NCBI GenBank assembly: GCA_947253875.1 | Contig: CAMYAM010000010.1 | Span: forward strand, 7,340 to 71,339 | Source of the DNA: an uncultured Fastidiosipila sp. | GTDB lineage: Bacteria; Bacillota; Clostridia; Saccharofermentanales; Fastidiosipilaceae | Reading direction: 5' to 3' | Length of the DNA: 64,000 nt | Shown here: positions 8,796 to 17,343 of the stretch, piece after piece | Layout: each line of letters opens with the position of its first letter | How positions within the stretch are numbered: the first letter of the stretch is position 1 | Made by a program: the position numbers and the translations under genes | Notes under the pieces: model-generated | Seen by the model: the letters and a program-made list of their open reading frames with translations, nothing else | Database searches by the model: none | What the model was told of the DNA's origin: nothing

Positions 8796-10457
8796 CTACT
8801 TAGCTGGTTTAAGCACCAATGCCCCTGCTTTTGTGATAGTGAGCTTGTTTCCATTTTGAGTAGGTAGATTACCTTCGGCATCTCCAAGACGCGCTACGAC
8901 TTTATAATCAGCGTAATTTGTTGATGCTAGGTCAAGTTCGATTGTGTCGGAACTGGAGAAATTCATAATAATTAAAGCATTATGCTCTTTACCGTCAACA
9001 TCTGTCCAAGATTTTTTGACTGCACAAAGTTCTTTATTATCTATACCTTCAGCTTTTGTAGTAATACCACGACTAATTTCTGGGAAGGCGCTATTGATAC
9101 GTATAGCTTTTTTATAGTAATTTAGAAGGGAATTAGGATCAGTTTCTTGTTCCTTAACCGATGAAAAAGGATAGCCATATGCATTTTCATCTAACTGTGC
9201 TCCTTTGGTCTGGTATTTATCGTTGTCACCCCAGTAGAGGTAGGCTCTTTTGTTTTCGTCGCGTCCGGAACCGCGCATACCAATTTCTTCACCGTAATAA
9301 ACAAAGCTATTACCGCTAGTAAAGATATTTGCAGCTGCTGCAATTCTTAATTTATTTGGATCGCCTGAGAAGAAACCACTAAGTCTACCTGTATCATGGT
9401 TACTCATGAATGGAGCATTAATAGCCTTAGGATTTACTTCAAGAATTTTCTTGTTAACTGCTTCTAGGTTAGAGGCATAACTTTGACCATCAGATTTATT
9501 AATTGAGGTGACAGTAAGCCCACCTTGGTCACCAAAGGCAAAGTCGAAGAAAGAATCAACTCCACTTTCGTAATATTGTCTGTACATGGAGAAATTACTC
9601 CAAGCCTCACCAACGATATAAACATCATCTTTTATGGATCTTGCAGTTGAGTTGATCCAGCTTAATATATCGATGTTATGTGGGTTGTTGCCAGAATCAA
9701 ATTCTTTAACTGCATCTAATCTGAAACCATCGACACCTTTCTCTTTGAGCCAGAATTCCATAATATCTTTGAACTCAGCTCTTAGATCTTCGTTATCTAG
9801 GTTCAAATCAGGCATTTCAGACCAGAATTTACCTTCATAATAATAACCCGTGTCACCAACAGGGTACCAGTAGTCAGCTTTTTTTTCTTTGCTAAAGAAG
9901 TAATAATTTATATATTTATTATCTAAATCACCTTTTTTTAATGCGGATACAGCTTCTTGGAACCAAGGGTGCTCACTGGAAGAATGGTTCATAACTAAGT
10001 CTAGTATGACTTTAATACCACGAGTTTTGGCAGCTTTCATAAACTCATCAAAGTCAGTCATAGTTCCATATTGAGGATCAATTGCCTTGTAATCTTTAAC
10101 ATCATATTTGTGATAAGTAGGAGAAGGGTTGATTGGCATTAACCAGATGGCATTTGCCCCCAAGTCTGTCATGGTGTCGGCTTTACCATCATTAATATAG
10201 TCAAGCTTCTCAGTTAATCCCTTGAAATCACCAATACCGTCTCCATCACTATCTGCAAATGAATAGATAAAAACTTCATAATAAGTATCGTATTTATCTT
10301 CGATATTAACTGGTTTTAAATCTAAATATTCTTTGAAACTTTCTTCAATCTCTTTGTTTAAACCGCTGTTTTTATTACAAGCTGAACTCGAAATTAATAG
10401 AGATAATCCTAGCAGTAAACTTAAAGTTTTTCGGAATTTTAATTTTGGTTTTTGCAT
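8796..10457 (-). CDS. Extracellular lipoprotein alpha-amylase-type glycoside hydrolase (GH13)
   Basis: Cleaves alpha-1,4-glucan links in starch-derived oligosaccharides at the outer face of the membrane. Residues 1-27 are a lipoprotein signal with lipobox ISSSAC (Cys27 lipidated). The barrel shows the GH13 regions in order: DLVMNH (153-158), DGFRLDAVKEF with nucleophile Asp248, IVGEAW with acid/base Glu284, and MSNHDTGR with Asp355. A Ca-binding-like DSDGDGIGDFKG lies near residue 70, as in cyclomaltodextrinase or neopullulanase-like and oligo-1,6-glucosidase-like members. A beta-sandwich C-domain ends the protein. It lies directly downstream of malEFG on the same strand, so its products are probably imported by that transporter. 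Exact specificity cannot be read from sequence. Confidence 0.92.
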   Translation of the reverse strand: MQKPKLKFRKTLSLLLGLSLLISSSACNKNSGLNKEIEESFKEYLDLKPVNIEDKYDTYYEVFIYSFADSDGDGIGDFKGLTEKLDYINDGKADTMTDLGANAIWLMPINPSPTYHKYDVKDYKAIDPQYGTMTDFDEFMKAAKTRGIKVILDLVMNHSSSEHPWFQEAVSALKKGDLDNKYINYYFFSKEKKADYWYPVGDTGYYYEGKFWSEMPDLNLDNEDLRAEFKDIMEFWLKEKGVDGFRLDAVKEFDSGNNPHNIDILSWINSTARSIKDDVYIVGEAWSNFSMYRQYYESGVDSFFDFAFGDQGGLTVTSINKSDGQSYASNLEAVNKKILEVNPKAINAPFMSNHDTGRLSGFFSGDPNKLRIAAAANIFTSGNSFVYYGEEIGMRGSGRDENKRAYLYWGDNDKYQTKGAQLDENAYGYPFSSVKEQETDPNSLLNYYKKAIRINSAFPEISRGITTKAEGIDNKELCAVKKSWTDVDGKEHNALIIMNFSSSDTIELDLASTNYADYKVVARLGDAEGNLPTQNGNKLTITKAGALVLKPAK

Positions 10458-10483
10458 TTATCTTTACCTTTCTTATAAAAATT

Positions 10484-10517
10484 AACGGGGAACTCTTTTG
10501 TTATTGAGACCCCCGTT
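10484..10517 (-). terminator. Possible weak terminator/attenuator between malG and the GH13 gene
   Basis: AACGGGG (10484-10490) pairs with CCCCGTT (10511-10517) around an imperfect CTC/GAG inner stem. On the minus strand a short T-run (AATTTTTAT) follows. If real it would lower expression of the GH13 gene relative to malFG. Confidence 0.4.
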
Positions 10518-10534
10518 GTAAAAGTATTAATCTT

Positions 10535-11455
10535 TTAACCTTTAACTGCGCCAGCAAGACTTTGGTTGTAGAACCTTTGCATGTAGATCGTTAATGCACC
10601 AATTGGGATTGTGACCAATACCGCACCAGCCAAGAATGCTCCGTACCAGCTGTTAACATATTCCTTTTGTAGCATGTTAAATAGCCCAACAGAAACTGTC
10701 CAATAATTTGCATTTGCACCAGCAATAACTCTAGCACCGATGAAATCTAGCCATGGACCTAAGAAAGATGTCAATACTTGATAGACAATCATTGGTTTAG
10801 CAACTGGAATTATGATACGTGTAAATATTTGCCATTGAGTAGCTCCATCTATAGTAGCTGCCTCATCTAGGTCGTAAGGAATTGAATCCATATAACCTTT
10901 TAATAGTAAGAATCCAGTTCCTGAACCAGCTGAATACATAAGTATTAATGCTATATAAATGAAGTTTCCTTCTAAAAGACCTGATGCTTTAAGGATTTGG
11001 TAAATAGCGACAATTGCCATAAATCCTGGGAAAAGTCCTAGAATCATTGAGAAACGGATTATACCTTGACGTGATTTGAATCTACGTCTACTCATGACAT
11101 AGGAAACAGCAACAACAAAAGTAGTACTAATGATACAGGAGAAAACAGATATTAATAATGTATTAAAGAACAATCTAGGAAAGTTAATAATAGATGTCCT
11201 ATCAGGTGTGAATAGGGACTTATAGTTAGCTAATGTCCATTCTTCAGGGAATAGAGTAGGTATATAGTTTCCTATAAAGTGTCCACTTCCACCAGGGTTA
11301 CCTCTGAATGAGTTTAATAATAACCAAACTAGAGGGAAGAGCCAAATAATACATAAAACTGCTAATATTACATGAACAACAGTATCAATTGCTATTTGTT
11401 TTCCTGGAGTTTTATTTTTTTGATATTCAAATTTTTCTGAATTTTTATTATTCAT
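10535..11455 (-). CDS. malG: Maltodextrin ABC transporter permease MalG
   Basis: Inner-membrane permease of a carbohydrate ABC importer (CUT1 type), 306 residues with six predicted helices; the first follows a hydrophilic head ending in GKQIAIDTVV. The cytoplasmic EAA loop that docks the ATPase is clear: EAATIDGATQWQIFTRIIIP. The C-terminus (FYNQSLAGAVKG) matches the typical end of MalG, GLTAGAVKG. It starts 2 bases after the malF stop, so the two are co-translated. No ATPase gene (malK/msmX) is in the cluster, so a shared ATPase encoded elsewhere must energise it, as is common in Bacillota. Confidence 0.93.
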   Translation of the reverse strand: MNNKNSEKFEYQKNKTPGKQIAIDTVVHVILAVLCIIWLFPLVWLLLNSFRGNPGGSGHFIGNYIPTLFPEEWTLANYKSLFTPDRTSIINFPRLFFNTLLISVFSCIISTTFVVAVSYVMSRRRFKSRQGIIRFSMILGLFPGFMAIVAIYQILKASGLLEGNFIYIALILMYSAGSGTGFLLLKGYMDSIPYDLDEAATIDGATQWQIFTRIIIPVAKPMIVYQVLTSFLGPWLDFIGARVIAGANANYWTVSVGLFNMLQKEYVNSWYGAFLAGAVLVTIPIGALTIYMQRFYNQSLAGAVKG

Positions 11456-11457
11456 AA

Positions 11458-12876
11458 TTATTTACCTCCTTCACGTTTGCTTGCAGAGGTGAAGCGGTAC
11501 AGGGTTAGAGCAACTACAGATAGTACAATAAATGTGAATATACCTATAACTGATCCAATGTTATAGAATTGATTATCAACAGTTAGTTTGTATAACCAAG
11601 TTACTAATAGATCTGTGTAACCTGCTGTTGAACCAAATCTTGCAGGACCACCACCTGTTAATAAATAAATAACGTTAAAGTTATTTACGTTACCTGTAAA
11701 TTGTGTGATTAAGAAAGGTCCCATAATTTGTAAAATGTATGGAAGAGTGATGTGTCTAAATGTTTGAGTTTCACTAGCACCATCAATTCTAGCAGCTTCT
11801 CTAAATTCTTCAGGGAAGTTTTGGAGAATACCTGTGACTTGTAAAATAGTATAAGGAATACCAACCCAAAGGTTAATAACTATAACCATTATTTTAGCAA
11901 GTGTAGGATCTGTCCAGAATGGAATAGGTTTATCAATTACATTTTGTGCAATTAAGAATAGGTTAACAGGACCATTAGCAGCGAGCATTTGTCTAATAAC
12001 CAATAGTGAAACAAATTGTGGTACTGCAATAGTGGCAGCAAAACTTACTCTCCAGACACTCTTTAGTCTTGTACGCTTTCTATTAATCATCATGGCTAAC
12101 AATAAACCAAAGATAAAGTTTAATGCAGTAGCAAAAACCGCCCAAATAATAGTCCAACCAACTACTGGCCAGAATGTCTTACCGATTGCATTATTTAGTT
12201 GTAAAACTCTTGAGAAATTATCAAAACCAACCCAATCAAATAAAACTAAGCTACTAGTTTCTCTACTATAACTGGTAAAAGCCATTGAAATCATGAAAAT
12301 TAATGGCAAGACTGAGAAGGTGAGTGTACCTAGAACTGGTAAAGATAATAATAATCCTTGAATTCTATGATTAAATAAAGATTTTATATCTAATGCGAAA
12401 GAAGCAGGTTCGAAGCCTTCATTTTTTATGTATTCAGCTTTGTAAGAACTGCGTACAGATGATCTCCAAATGAAAATAAAGGCGATTGTAATACAAATTG
12501 TAATTACACCCCATAACAAAATAAGAACAGAGTTATGACCTGCCTGGTATTCGTATATTGCTTTATCTGGATTCCAAACTTCTTGTTGTTTTAGCCATCC
12601 TAATGATCCAAATAATGATAAGTTCTCTAAACCGCTTGTGATCATGAAATAAATGTATAGCACTTGAGTTACTAACCACAAAAAGCCTTTTATAACTTGA
12701 CCGTAGACAATATTACCAAATCCCATAATTAAAAATGAAATTTTACTCGCCCAGTTTCCTTTGAGAAGAGCATTTTTAACGGTCCAAGGCACATTTTCTG
12801 TTTGGTTATTTAATCTATAAGCACGAGCGATGTCTTCTTTTTCACGTTTCTGATCGTGAGTTAATGTTCTGTGCAT
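11458..12876 (-). CDS. malF: Maltodextrin ABC transporter permease MalF
   Basis: Partner permease of the importer, 472 residues. About 170 residues precede the conserved core and include three extra hydrophobic segments (ISFLIMGFGNIVYGQVIKGF, the LVTQVLYIYFMI region and VLILLWGVITICITIAFIFI), the usual layout of long Gram-positive MalF proteins. The EAA loop EAARIDGASETQTFRHITLP is near residue 375. It lies between a hairpin behind malE and malG. The sequence TGGGPARFGSTAGYTDLLVT near the C-terminus is typical of maltodextrin rather than other CUT1 permeases. Confidence 0.93.
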   Translation of the reverse strand: MHRTLTHDQKREKEDIARAYRLNNQTENVPWTVKNALLKGNWASKISFLIMGFGNIVYGQVIKGFLWLVTQVLYIYFMITSGLENLSLFGSLGWLKQQEVWNPDKAIYEYQAGHNSVLILLWGVITICITIAFIFIWRSSVRSSYKAEYIKNEGFEPASFALDIKSLFNHRIQGLLLSLPVLGTLTFSVLPLIFMISMAFTSYSRETSSLVLFDWVGFDNFSRVLQLNNAIGKTFWPVVGWTIIWAVFATALNFIFGLLLAMMINRKRTRLKSVWRVSFAATIAVPQFVSLLVIRQMLAANGPVNLFLIAQNVIDKPIPFWTDPTLAKIMVIVINLWVGIPYTILQVTGILQNFPEEFREAARIDGASETQTFRHITLPYILQIMGPFLITQFTGNVNNFNVIYLLTGGGPARFGSTAGYTDLLVTWLYKLTVDNQFYNIGSVIGIFTFIVLSVVALTLYRFTSASKREGGK

Positions 12877-12918
12877 CTATATGCCTCCTAACTATAGAGA
12901 TTGCAAAGATTTATAAAA

Positions 12919-12945
12919 AAGATGCCTGCAATAAGCAGGCATCTT
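12919..12945 (-). terminator. Attenuating terminator between malE and malF
   Basis: A perfect 11-bp stem, AAGATGCCTGC (12919-12929) with GCAGGCATCTT (12935-12945), a 5-base loop and a T-run on the minus strand. Its place between the binding-protein gene and the permease genes would give more malE than malF/malG transcript, a common device in binding-protein operons. Confidence 0.85.
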
Positions 12946-12985
12946 AATAGACCTTAGCTTATTAAATAAAATTTTTATTCGTAAA

Positions 12986-14275
12986 TTAATCTAGTACAGA
13001 TGAGTTAATTTGTTTATTAAATTCATCTACATATTTCTCTACGTTATCGTGTTTGATTTCACCACTAGCTAATTGTGTACCGAAGTTTGCAGCTGGATCC
13101 CACCATTGACTCATTTTTGCGACGAATGGTTGAGGGAATGATGTATTTGACATTGTGTTAATCTCTGCTACTGCAACTTCATTAGCTTGTACTGCTGGAT
13201 CTTTTAATAAATCTTTGTGAGCAGGAATAACATTTCTAGTTTCAAAGTGAGATTTTTGTGCTTCTGGACGAGCTAACCATTGAGCAAATTCCATTGCTAA
13301 TGCTTGGTCTTTTGAGTGAGGGTTTACACCAACTGCTTTAGTCGCAGCGAAAGCTTTCAATTGCATGTCTTTGCCATTGATCTTAGCTGTAGGTAATTGA
13401 GCTGCACCCATATTATCTCCAAGTTTTTCTTTTACGTTTTTGGCATCCCATGAACCTGAGAAGATTGCATCAATATCTTTACCTAAACCACCAATACCGA
13501 AACCGTTTTGATCAGTTACGAAGAAGTTTTTGTTTGCTACTAAATCTACTAAGTAGTGACCTACTTGATAACCTTTTTCGCCACCAAAGTCGATACCAGC
13601 TTCATTATCTGTACTATCACCAAACATTGTTCCACCGTTAGCTAGGAAGAATGCTTGGATATACCATGAGTTTTGTAGAGGGAATTCAACTCTACCTTTT
13701 TCTAGCATAGTATCTAGACTCTTAATATCTTCTTCAGAGAATACTGATTTATCGTAGTACATAAACCATGTGTTTGATGTGAATGGGAATGCGTATAAAG
13801 CATCATCAACTGTAAGTGATTTTACATAGTTTTCAGAGTTAGATGCTTTGACATCTTCTTCAAATTTACCGCCTAAACGAGCTAATGCTTTACCTTCAAC
13901 TAATTCACGAGTTTGGTCGCTAGCGAATAGGTAAACGTCAGCAGCTGCTGCAACGTCTTTTAGAACTTCAGTTTTTGCATCTGGTTCAGCAACTGTACCA
14001 AATTCAAATTTAACATTGTAACCTTTTTCTTTGTTGAATTCTTCAGCTTGTTTCTTCAACCAGTCACCGCTTGCTTCAGCTAAATCCTCAGCTGGACCCC
14101 AAACTAGTAATTTCTTTTCTGATTTATCTTCAGTCTTGTCTGAAGTTTTGCTATCAGATTTTGAGGGTGCATTTTCTTCACCACCTTTTTTACCAGGCTT
14201 AGAATTACAAGCGACGAGGCCTAGTGATAAAACTAATGCAAGTGCACCTGCAGTAATTTTCTTTAGATTATTCAT
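12986..14275 (-). CDS. malE: Maltose/maltodextrin-binding lipoprotein MalE
   Basis: Solute-binding protein that captures maltodextrins outside the membrane and delivers them to MalFG. The 429-residue precursor has a lipoprotein signal (LVLSLGLVAC, Cys23) and a charged Lys/Ser/Glu linker (residues 25-55) before the periplasmic-binding fold starting LLVWGPAEDLAEASGDWLKK. Motifs such as AADVYLFASDQTRELVEGKA, ALYAFPFTSNTWFMYYDKS and AIFSGSWDAKNVKEKLG fit the MalE/Mdx group. It is the first gene of the cluster, preceded by its own promoter, and is followed by a hairpin that should keep it more abundant than the permeases. Confidence 0.93.
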   Translation of the reverse strand: MNNLKKITAGALALVLSLGLVACNSKPGKKGGEENAPSKSDSKTSDKTEDKSEKKLLVWGPAEDLAEASGDWLKKQAEEFNKEKGYNVKFEFGTVAEPDAKTEVLKDVAAAADVYLFASDQTRELVEGKALARLGGKFEEDVKASNSENYVKSLTVDDALYAFPFTSNTWFMYYDKSVFSEEDIKSLDTMLEKGRVEFPLQNSWYIQAFFLANGGTMFGDSTDNEAGIDFGGEKGYQVGHYLVDLVANKNFFVTDQNGFGIGGLGKDIDAIFSGSWDAKNVKEKLGDNMGAAQLPTAKINGKDMQLKAFAATKAVGVNPHSKDQALAMEFAQWLARPEAQKSHFETRNVIPAHKDLLKDPAVQANEVAVAEINTMSNTSFPQPFVAKMSQWWDPAANFGTQLASGEIKHDNVEKYVDEFNKQINSSVLD

Positions 14276-14383
14276 TTTACTTTTTCCTCCGTTCTTTTGA
14301 TAAATTGTTAATCAAAAATTGCGCAGTAAGGTCTTAAATCTGCTTATTCGAAACAAATTATCACTAAATGAATTATTGCATTT

Positions 14384-14414
14384 ATTATACATTAGTAAGT
14401 AAAAATATCTACAA
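14384..14414 (-). promoter_or_regulatory. Probable malE promoter
   Basis: On the minus strand a perfect TATAAT (14384-14389) lies about 110 bases before the malE start, with a weak TTGTAG -35 candidate (14409-14414) 19 bases upstream. The poor -35 suggests dependence on an activator or on relief of repression. Confidence 0.45.
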
Positions 14415-14460
14415 TTATTTTGTTTAAATGGACAATTTTTACAAAATACTGGGAATTGAT

Positions 14461-14475
14461 TGTGCAAAGTGCACA
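14461..14475. promoter_or_regulatory. Inverted repeat upstream of malE, candidate operator
   Basis: TGTGCA-AAG-TGCACA is a perfect 6-bp inverted repeat with a 3-base centre, about 50 bases upstream of the malE -35 candidate. It does not match the CcpA cre consensus and lacks the central CG of most LacI-type operators, so the cognate regulator is unknown. Confidence 0.4.
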
Positions 14476-14507
14476 GTAAAATTAGCGATAATTGTGCATA
14501 AAAATAA

Positions 14508-14556
14508 ATAACTGCTTATGTATTATCTAGAATCAGTTAAACGCATAAACAGTTAT
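14508..14556 (-). terminator. Probable terminator of the RNase J gene
   Basis: ATAACTG-TTATG arms (14508-14520 and 14544-14556) pair over 12 bp with one mismatch around a 23-base loop; on the minus strand TTATTTT follows. It lies 60-100 bases past the rnj stop. Confidence 0.5.
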
Positions 14557-14613
14557 ATTGAAATTTGAAATTTTTGAGCTTAATTTTTAATTATAAAGAA
14601 GCATCAACCTAAA

Positions 14614-16629
14614 TTAATCTTCATGTTTTAGAACCGAAACTAAAGTTACTGGTTTTCTTCCAGTACGGTTATAGAAAAAGTTCAGTAATTCATTTCTGAA
14701 TTGTCTGGAACGTAAATTGTTTACTAGATTCTGATTATCCTTATTCTTATTAATGTATCTGATAACAAAATCAGAGATTAGAGAATTAGCATTGTCTTCA
14801 TCACTTTCAAGAAGCGCACCATAAGACAGAACTTCAGGTCTGTTAATTAAATTGTGGTTTTCGTCTAAAGTTAGGGCAACGGAGAGAATACCGTCAGAGC
14901 TCAAATCTTTTCGTTGACGTAGAACTAAACTATCATTAACTGTAGCAGATTGTCCATCAATAAGTACCGCATCAGCAGAGGTATATCCACTGATTCTAGC
15001 TGCTTTCTTATCTATTTCTAAGATATCTCCATTATTCAAGATGAAAACATTATCAGCAGGCATTCCTAATTCAACAGCTAATTTAGCATTCATATAGAGC
15101 ATACGATATTCACCATGAGCAGGGATGAAGTACTTGGGCTTAATCAATGTATGAAGTAACTTATGCTCCTCACGATTAGCGTGACCAGAAACGTGAACTT
15201 CAGAGATAGAGCTATAAACAACTTTAGCTCCACGTTTGTAAAGTTCATTAATAACTTGATAAATAGGTTTCTCGTTTCCAGGAATAGGTGTAGCAGAGAT
15301 AATAACAGTATCACCTTCAACAATTTCAACAGAACGATGCTCCGCATATGCCATCCTTGTTAGAGCGCTCATTGGCTCACCTTGACTGCCTGTTGAGATA
15401 ACGCATACTTGATCGTCTGGCAAATTGTTAACTTCATCAAGTTCAATTAAAGTGTCATGTTTCATTTTGATATAGCCTAATTTATTTGAGGCTTCAAAAA
15501 CATTAAGCATACTGCGACCAACTAATGCTACTTTTCTGCCATTATTTTCGGCAGCAGTGATAATTTGTTGTACACGAGAGGTATTTGAAGCGAAAGTAGC
15601 AACGAAGATTCGACCTTCAGCCTTAGAGAACTCGTGCTCGAAAGTTTCACCTACTGTTTTTTCTGAAACTGTATAACCATCACGTTCAATATTTGTACTC
15701 TCACTGATAAAGCAAAGAACACCTTCTTCACCCAATTCAGCAAAACGAGCTAAATCTATAGGATCTCCAGTTACAGGAGTAAAGTCAACTTTCCAGTCTC
15801 CTGATAAAATAACTGTACCAATAGGAGATTTAATGGCTAGAGCAAAAGCATCAGCTATACTGTGGTTAACTGTAACAAATTCTACTTCGAAACAACCAGC
15901 TCTACGTTTTTCCCTTGGTAGTACTACGTTTAAATCTGAAATATAATCGGTAAGTCCAAATTCTTCAAACTTGCTTTTTATAAGTTCTGCAGCGATTTTT
16001 CCAGCATAAATAGGTACATGTTTTTTTATCTTTTTGATTAAGAATGGAAGACCACCAATATGATCTTCGTGACCATGAGTTAGGAAAATGGCTCTTAATT
16101 TATCAATGTTTTTTTCTATATAACTATAATCAGCAATGATTGTATCGATTCCAGGTTCATCGTCACCTGGGAACATTTGTCCACAGTCGCCGATGATCAT
16201 ATCGTTTCCAAATTCAAAAACATTAGTATTTTTACCAACTTCACACAGACCACCGAGAGGAATAATCTTCAAAGTATCGTGGCCTAAATTCTCTGTGCTT
16301 TCTTCGAGTTTAGTAGCTTGACGAATTTTAGTACCCCTATAAAACCCTTTTCTTTGTGGGGCAAGTTGAAGTTGAGGAGAGTAGACCAAATTTGCTGAAT
16401 GAACCTCTGAATAATTTGATTCTAACGGCTTAGTATTTTTAGCTTTTTGTTTTTGTAAATCTGCTATCCTACTGCTTAAACTTGAAGTGGATGGACTATT
16501 ATTATTTTGACTTTCAGAATCTTCTACAATCTTTCTTGGAATAAATTTTGATTTCTCAGTTTTTGAATTCATCCTAACTGGACTGTTAGTATTATCGTTA
16601 GTGTTAGTATTATTATTGTTTTTTGACAT
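14614..16629 (-). CDS. rnj: Ribonuclease J
   Basis: Metallo-beta-lactamase/beta-CASP ribonuclease with endo- and 5' exonuclease activity, central to mRNA turnover and rRNA processing in Bacillota. Core landmarks: IIPLGGLCEVGKN (122 onward), zinc-binding THGHEDH with His185, His187, Asp189 and His190, SGDWKVDFTPV, the beta-CASP part (STNIERDGYTVSE, ISTGSQGEP) and HVSGHA/IPAHGEYR near the end. At 671 residues it is about 115 longer than the usual 555: residues 1-118 are a low-complexity, Asn/Ser/Lys-rich extension with no obvious fold, beginning with a poly-Asn/Thr tract. Only one RNase J is in the window, so J1 and J2 cannot be told apart. Confidence 0.94.
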   Translation of the reverse strand: MSKNNNNTNTNDNTNSPVRMNSKTEKSKFIPRKIVEDSESQNNNSPSTSSLSSRIADLQKQKAKNTKPLESNYSEVHSANLVYSPQLQLAPQRKGFYRGTKIRQATKLEESTENLGHDTLKIIPLGGLCEVGKNTNVFEFGNDMIIGDCGQMFPGDDEPGIDTIIADYSYIEKNIDKLRAIFLTHGHEDHIGGLPFLIKKIKKHVPIYAGKIAAELIKSKFEEFGLTDYISDLNVVLPREKRRAGCFEVEFVTVNHSIADAFALAIKSPIGTVILSGDWKVDFTPVTGDPIDLARFAELGEEGVLCFISESTNIERDGYTVSEKTVGETFEHEFSKAEGRIFVATFASNTSRVQQIITAAENNGRKVALVGRSMLNVFEASNKLGYIKMKHDTLIELDEVNNLPDDQVCVISTGSQGEPMSALTRMAYAEHRSVEIVEGDTVIISATPIPGNEKPIYQVINELYKRGAKVVYSSISEVHVSGHANREEHKLLHTLIKPKYFIPAHGEYRMLYMNAKLAVELGMPADNVFILNNGDILEIDKKAARISGYTSADAVLIDGQSATVNDSLVLRQRKDLSSDGILSVALTLDENHNLINRPEVLSYGALLESDEDNANSLISDFVIRYINKNKDNQNLVNNLRSRQFRNELLNFFYNRTGRKPVTLVSVLKHED

Positions 16630-16725
16630 ATTTATCCTTTCTCATGTTTTTATATAATGTTTTAAATAAAATTAATTTACAATTTGAAGTTTGATGTAAA
16701 CTTTAGTTACAAGCGGGTTTAAGTT

Positions 16726-16752
16726 TTGCATTAGTCTTAATCCATGTATAAT
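16726..16752 (+). promoter_or_regulatory. Candidate rpsT promoter
   Basis: TTGCAT (16726-16731) and a perfect TATAAT (16747-16752) with a short 15-base spacer lie about 170 bases before the rpsT start. The spacer is below the optimum, so this is tentative. Confidence 0.4.
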
Positions 16753-16759
16753 TTAATCT

Positions 16760-16920
16760 AAGTTATATCAATTATAGACTTTAAGCATGATTGTGTAAAA
16801 TGGTAAAGATTAGGACGGAAAAGGACCTTGAGGCTTGCAAGTCTAAGTACATTGTGGTAATATTCTCAAGCTTATAAATAAAAGCTATGAAAAATTAGTA
16901 ATAGAATTTTAAAAGGAGGG
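16760..16920 (+). other. Structured leader of rpsT
   Basis: Some 160 transcribed, non-coding bases precede rpsT if the promoter above is right. They hold self-complementary pieces: CTTGAG (16827-16832) with CTCAAG (16865-16870), the palindrome CTTGCAAG between them, and AGCTT/AAGCT just after. This could be an autoregulatory leader, but no known leader family was recognised. Confidence 0.3.
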
Positions 16921-16925
16921 AAAAC

Positions 16926-17189
16926 ATGGCAAATCTTAAATCAGCAATTAAGAGAGTTAGAACAGCAGAGCGTAAGACAAATGTTAACAAAGCTCAACGT
17001 TCAAAAATGCGTACTGCTTTGAAAAAAGCTCGTATAGCTGTTGAAGAAAATGCAGAAGATGCTGAAGAAACTGTTAAAGAAGCAGTTAAAATTTTAGATA
17101 GAGCAGCTACAAGAGGACTTATATCCAAGGCCAAGGCATCAAGACATAAGTCACAATTGGCAAAAGGATTAAATTCTAATAAGGCTTAA
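16926..17189 (+). CDS. rpsT: 30S ribosomal protein S20
   Basis: Binds 16S rRNA early in small-subunit assembly. The 87-residue basic protein begins MANLKSAIKRVRTAERKT and has the family's helical, Lys/Arg/Ala-rich composition, ending RHKSQLAKGLNSNKA. A strong AAAAGGAGGG site lies 5-6 bases before ATG. It is monocistronic, divergent from rnj and followed by a strong terminator. Confidence 0.97.
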   Translation: MANLKSAIKRVRTAERKTNVNKAQRSKMRTALKKARIAVEENAEDAEETVKEAVKILDRAATRGLISKAKASRHKSQLAKGLNSNKA

Positions 17190-17282
17190 TCTAAATTTCT
17201 TAGATGATATTAAATTAAGTTTATCCTTTGAAGTTCTAGAGTTTAGAGGATATGAAATTTATTAGTTATCATGATGATTAAT

Positions 17283-17309
17283 AAAACCTCTCTGTTAAAG
17301 AGAGGTTTT
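17283..17309. terminator. Terminator between rpsT and the C39-like gene
   Basis: AAAACCTCTCT (17283-17293) and AGAGAGGTTTT (17299-17309) form a perfect 11-bp stem with a GTTAA loop. Its A/T flanks give T-runs on both strands, so it can serve both convergent genes. Confidence 0.9.
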
Positions 17310-17343
17310 TCTTTTGCTTAAAGGTAAAAACAGAGAAATCAAC

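Larger units (their letters stand above)
14276..14613. other. 338-base intergenic region between rnj and malE
   Basis: Contains, on the minus strand, a probable terminator for the RNase J gene, a 15-bp inverted repeat that could bind a regulator, and the proposed malE promoter; these are listed separately. No open frame with a ribosome site was seen. Confidence 0.6.
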
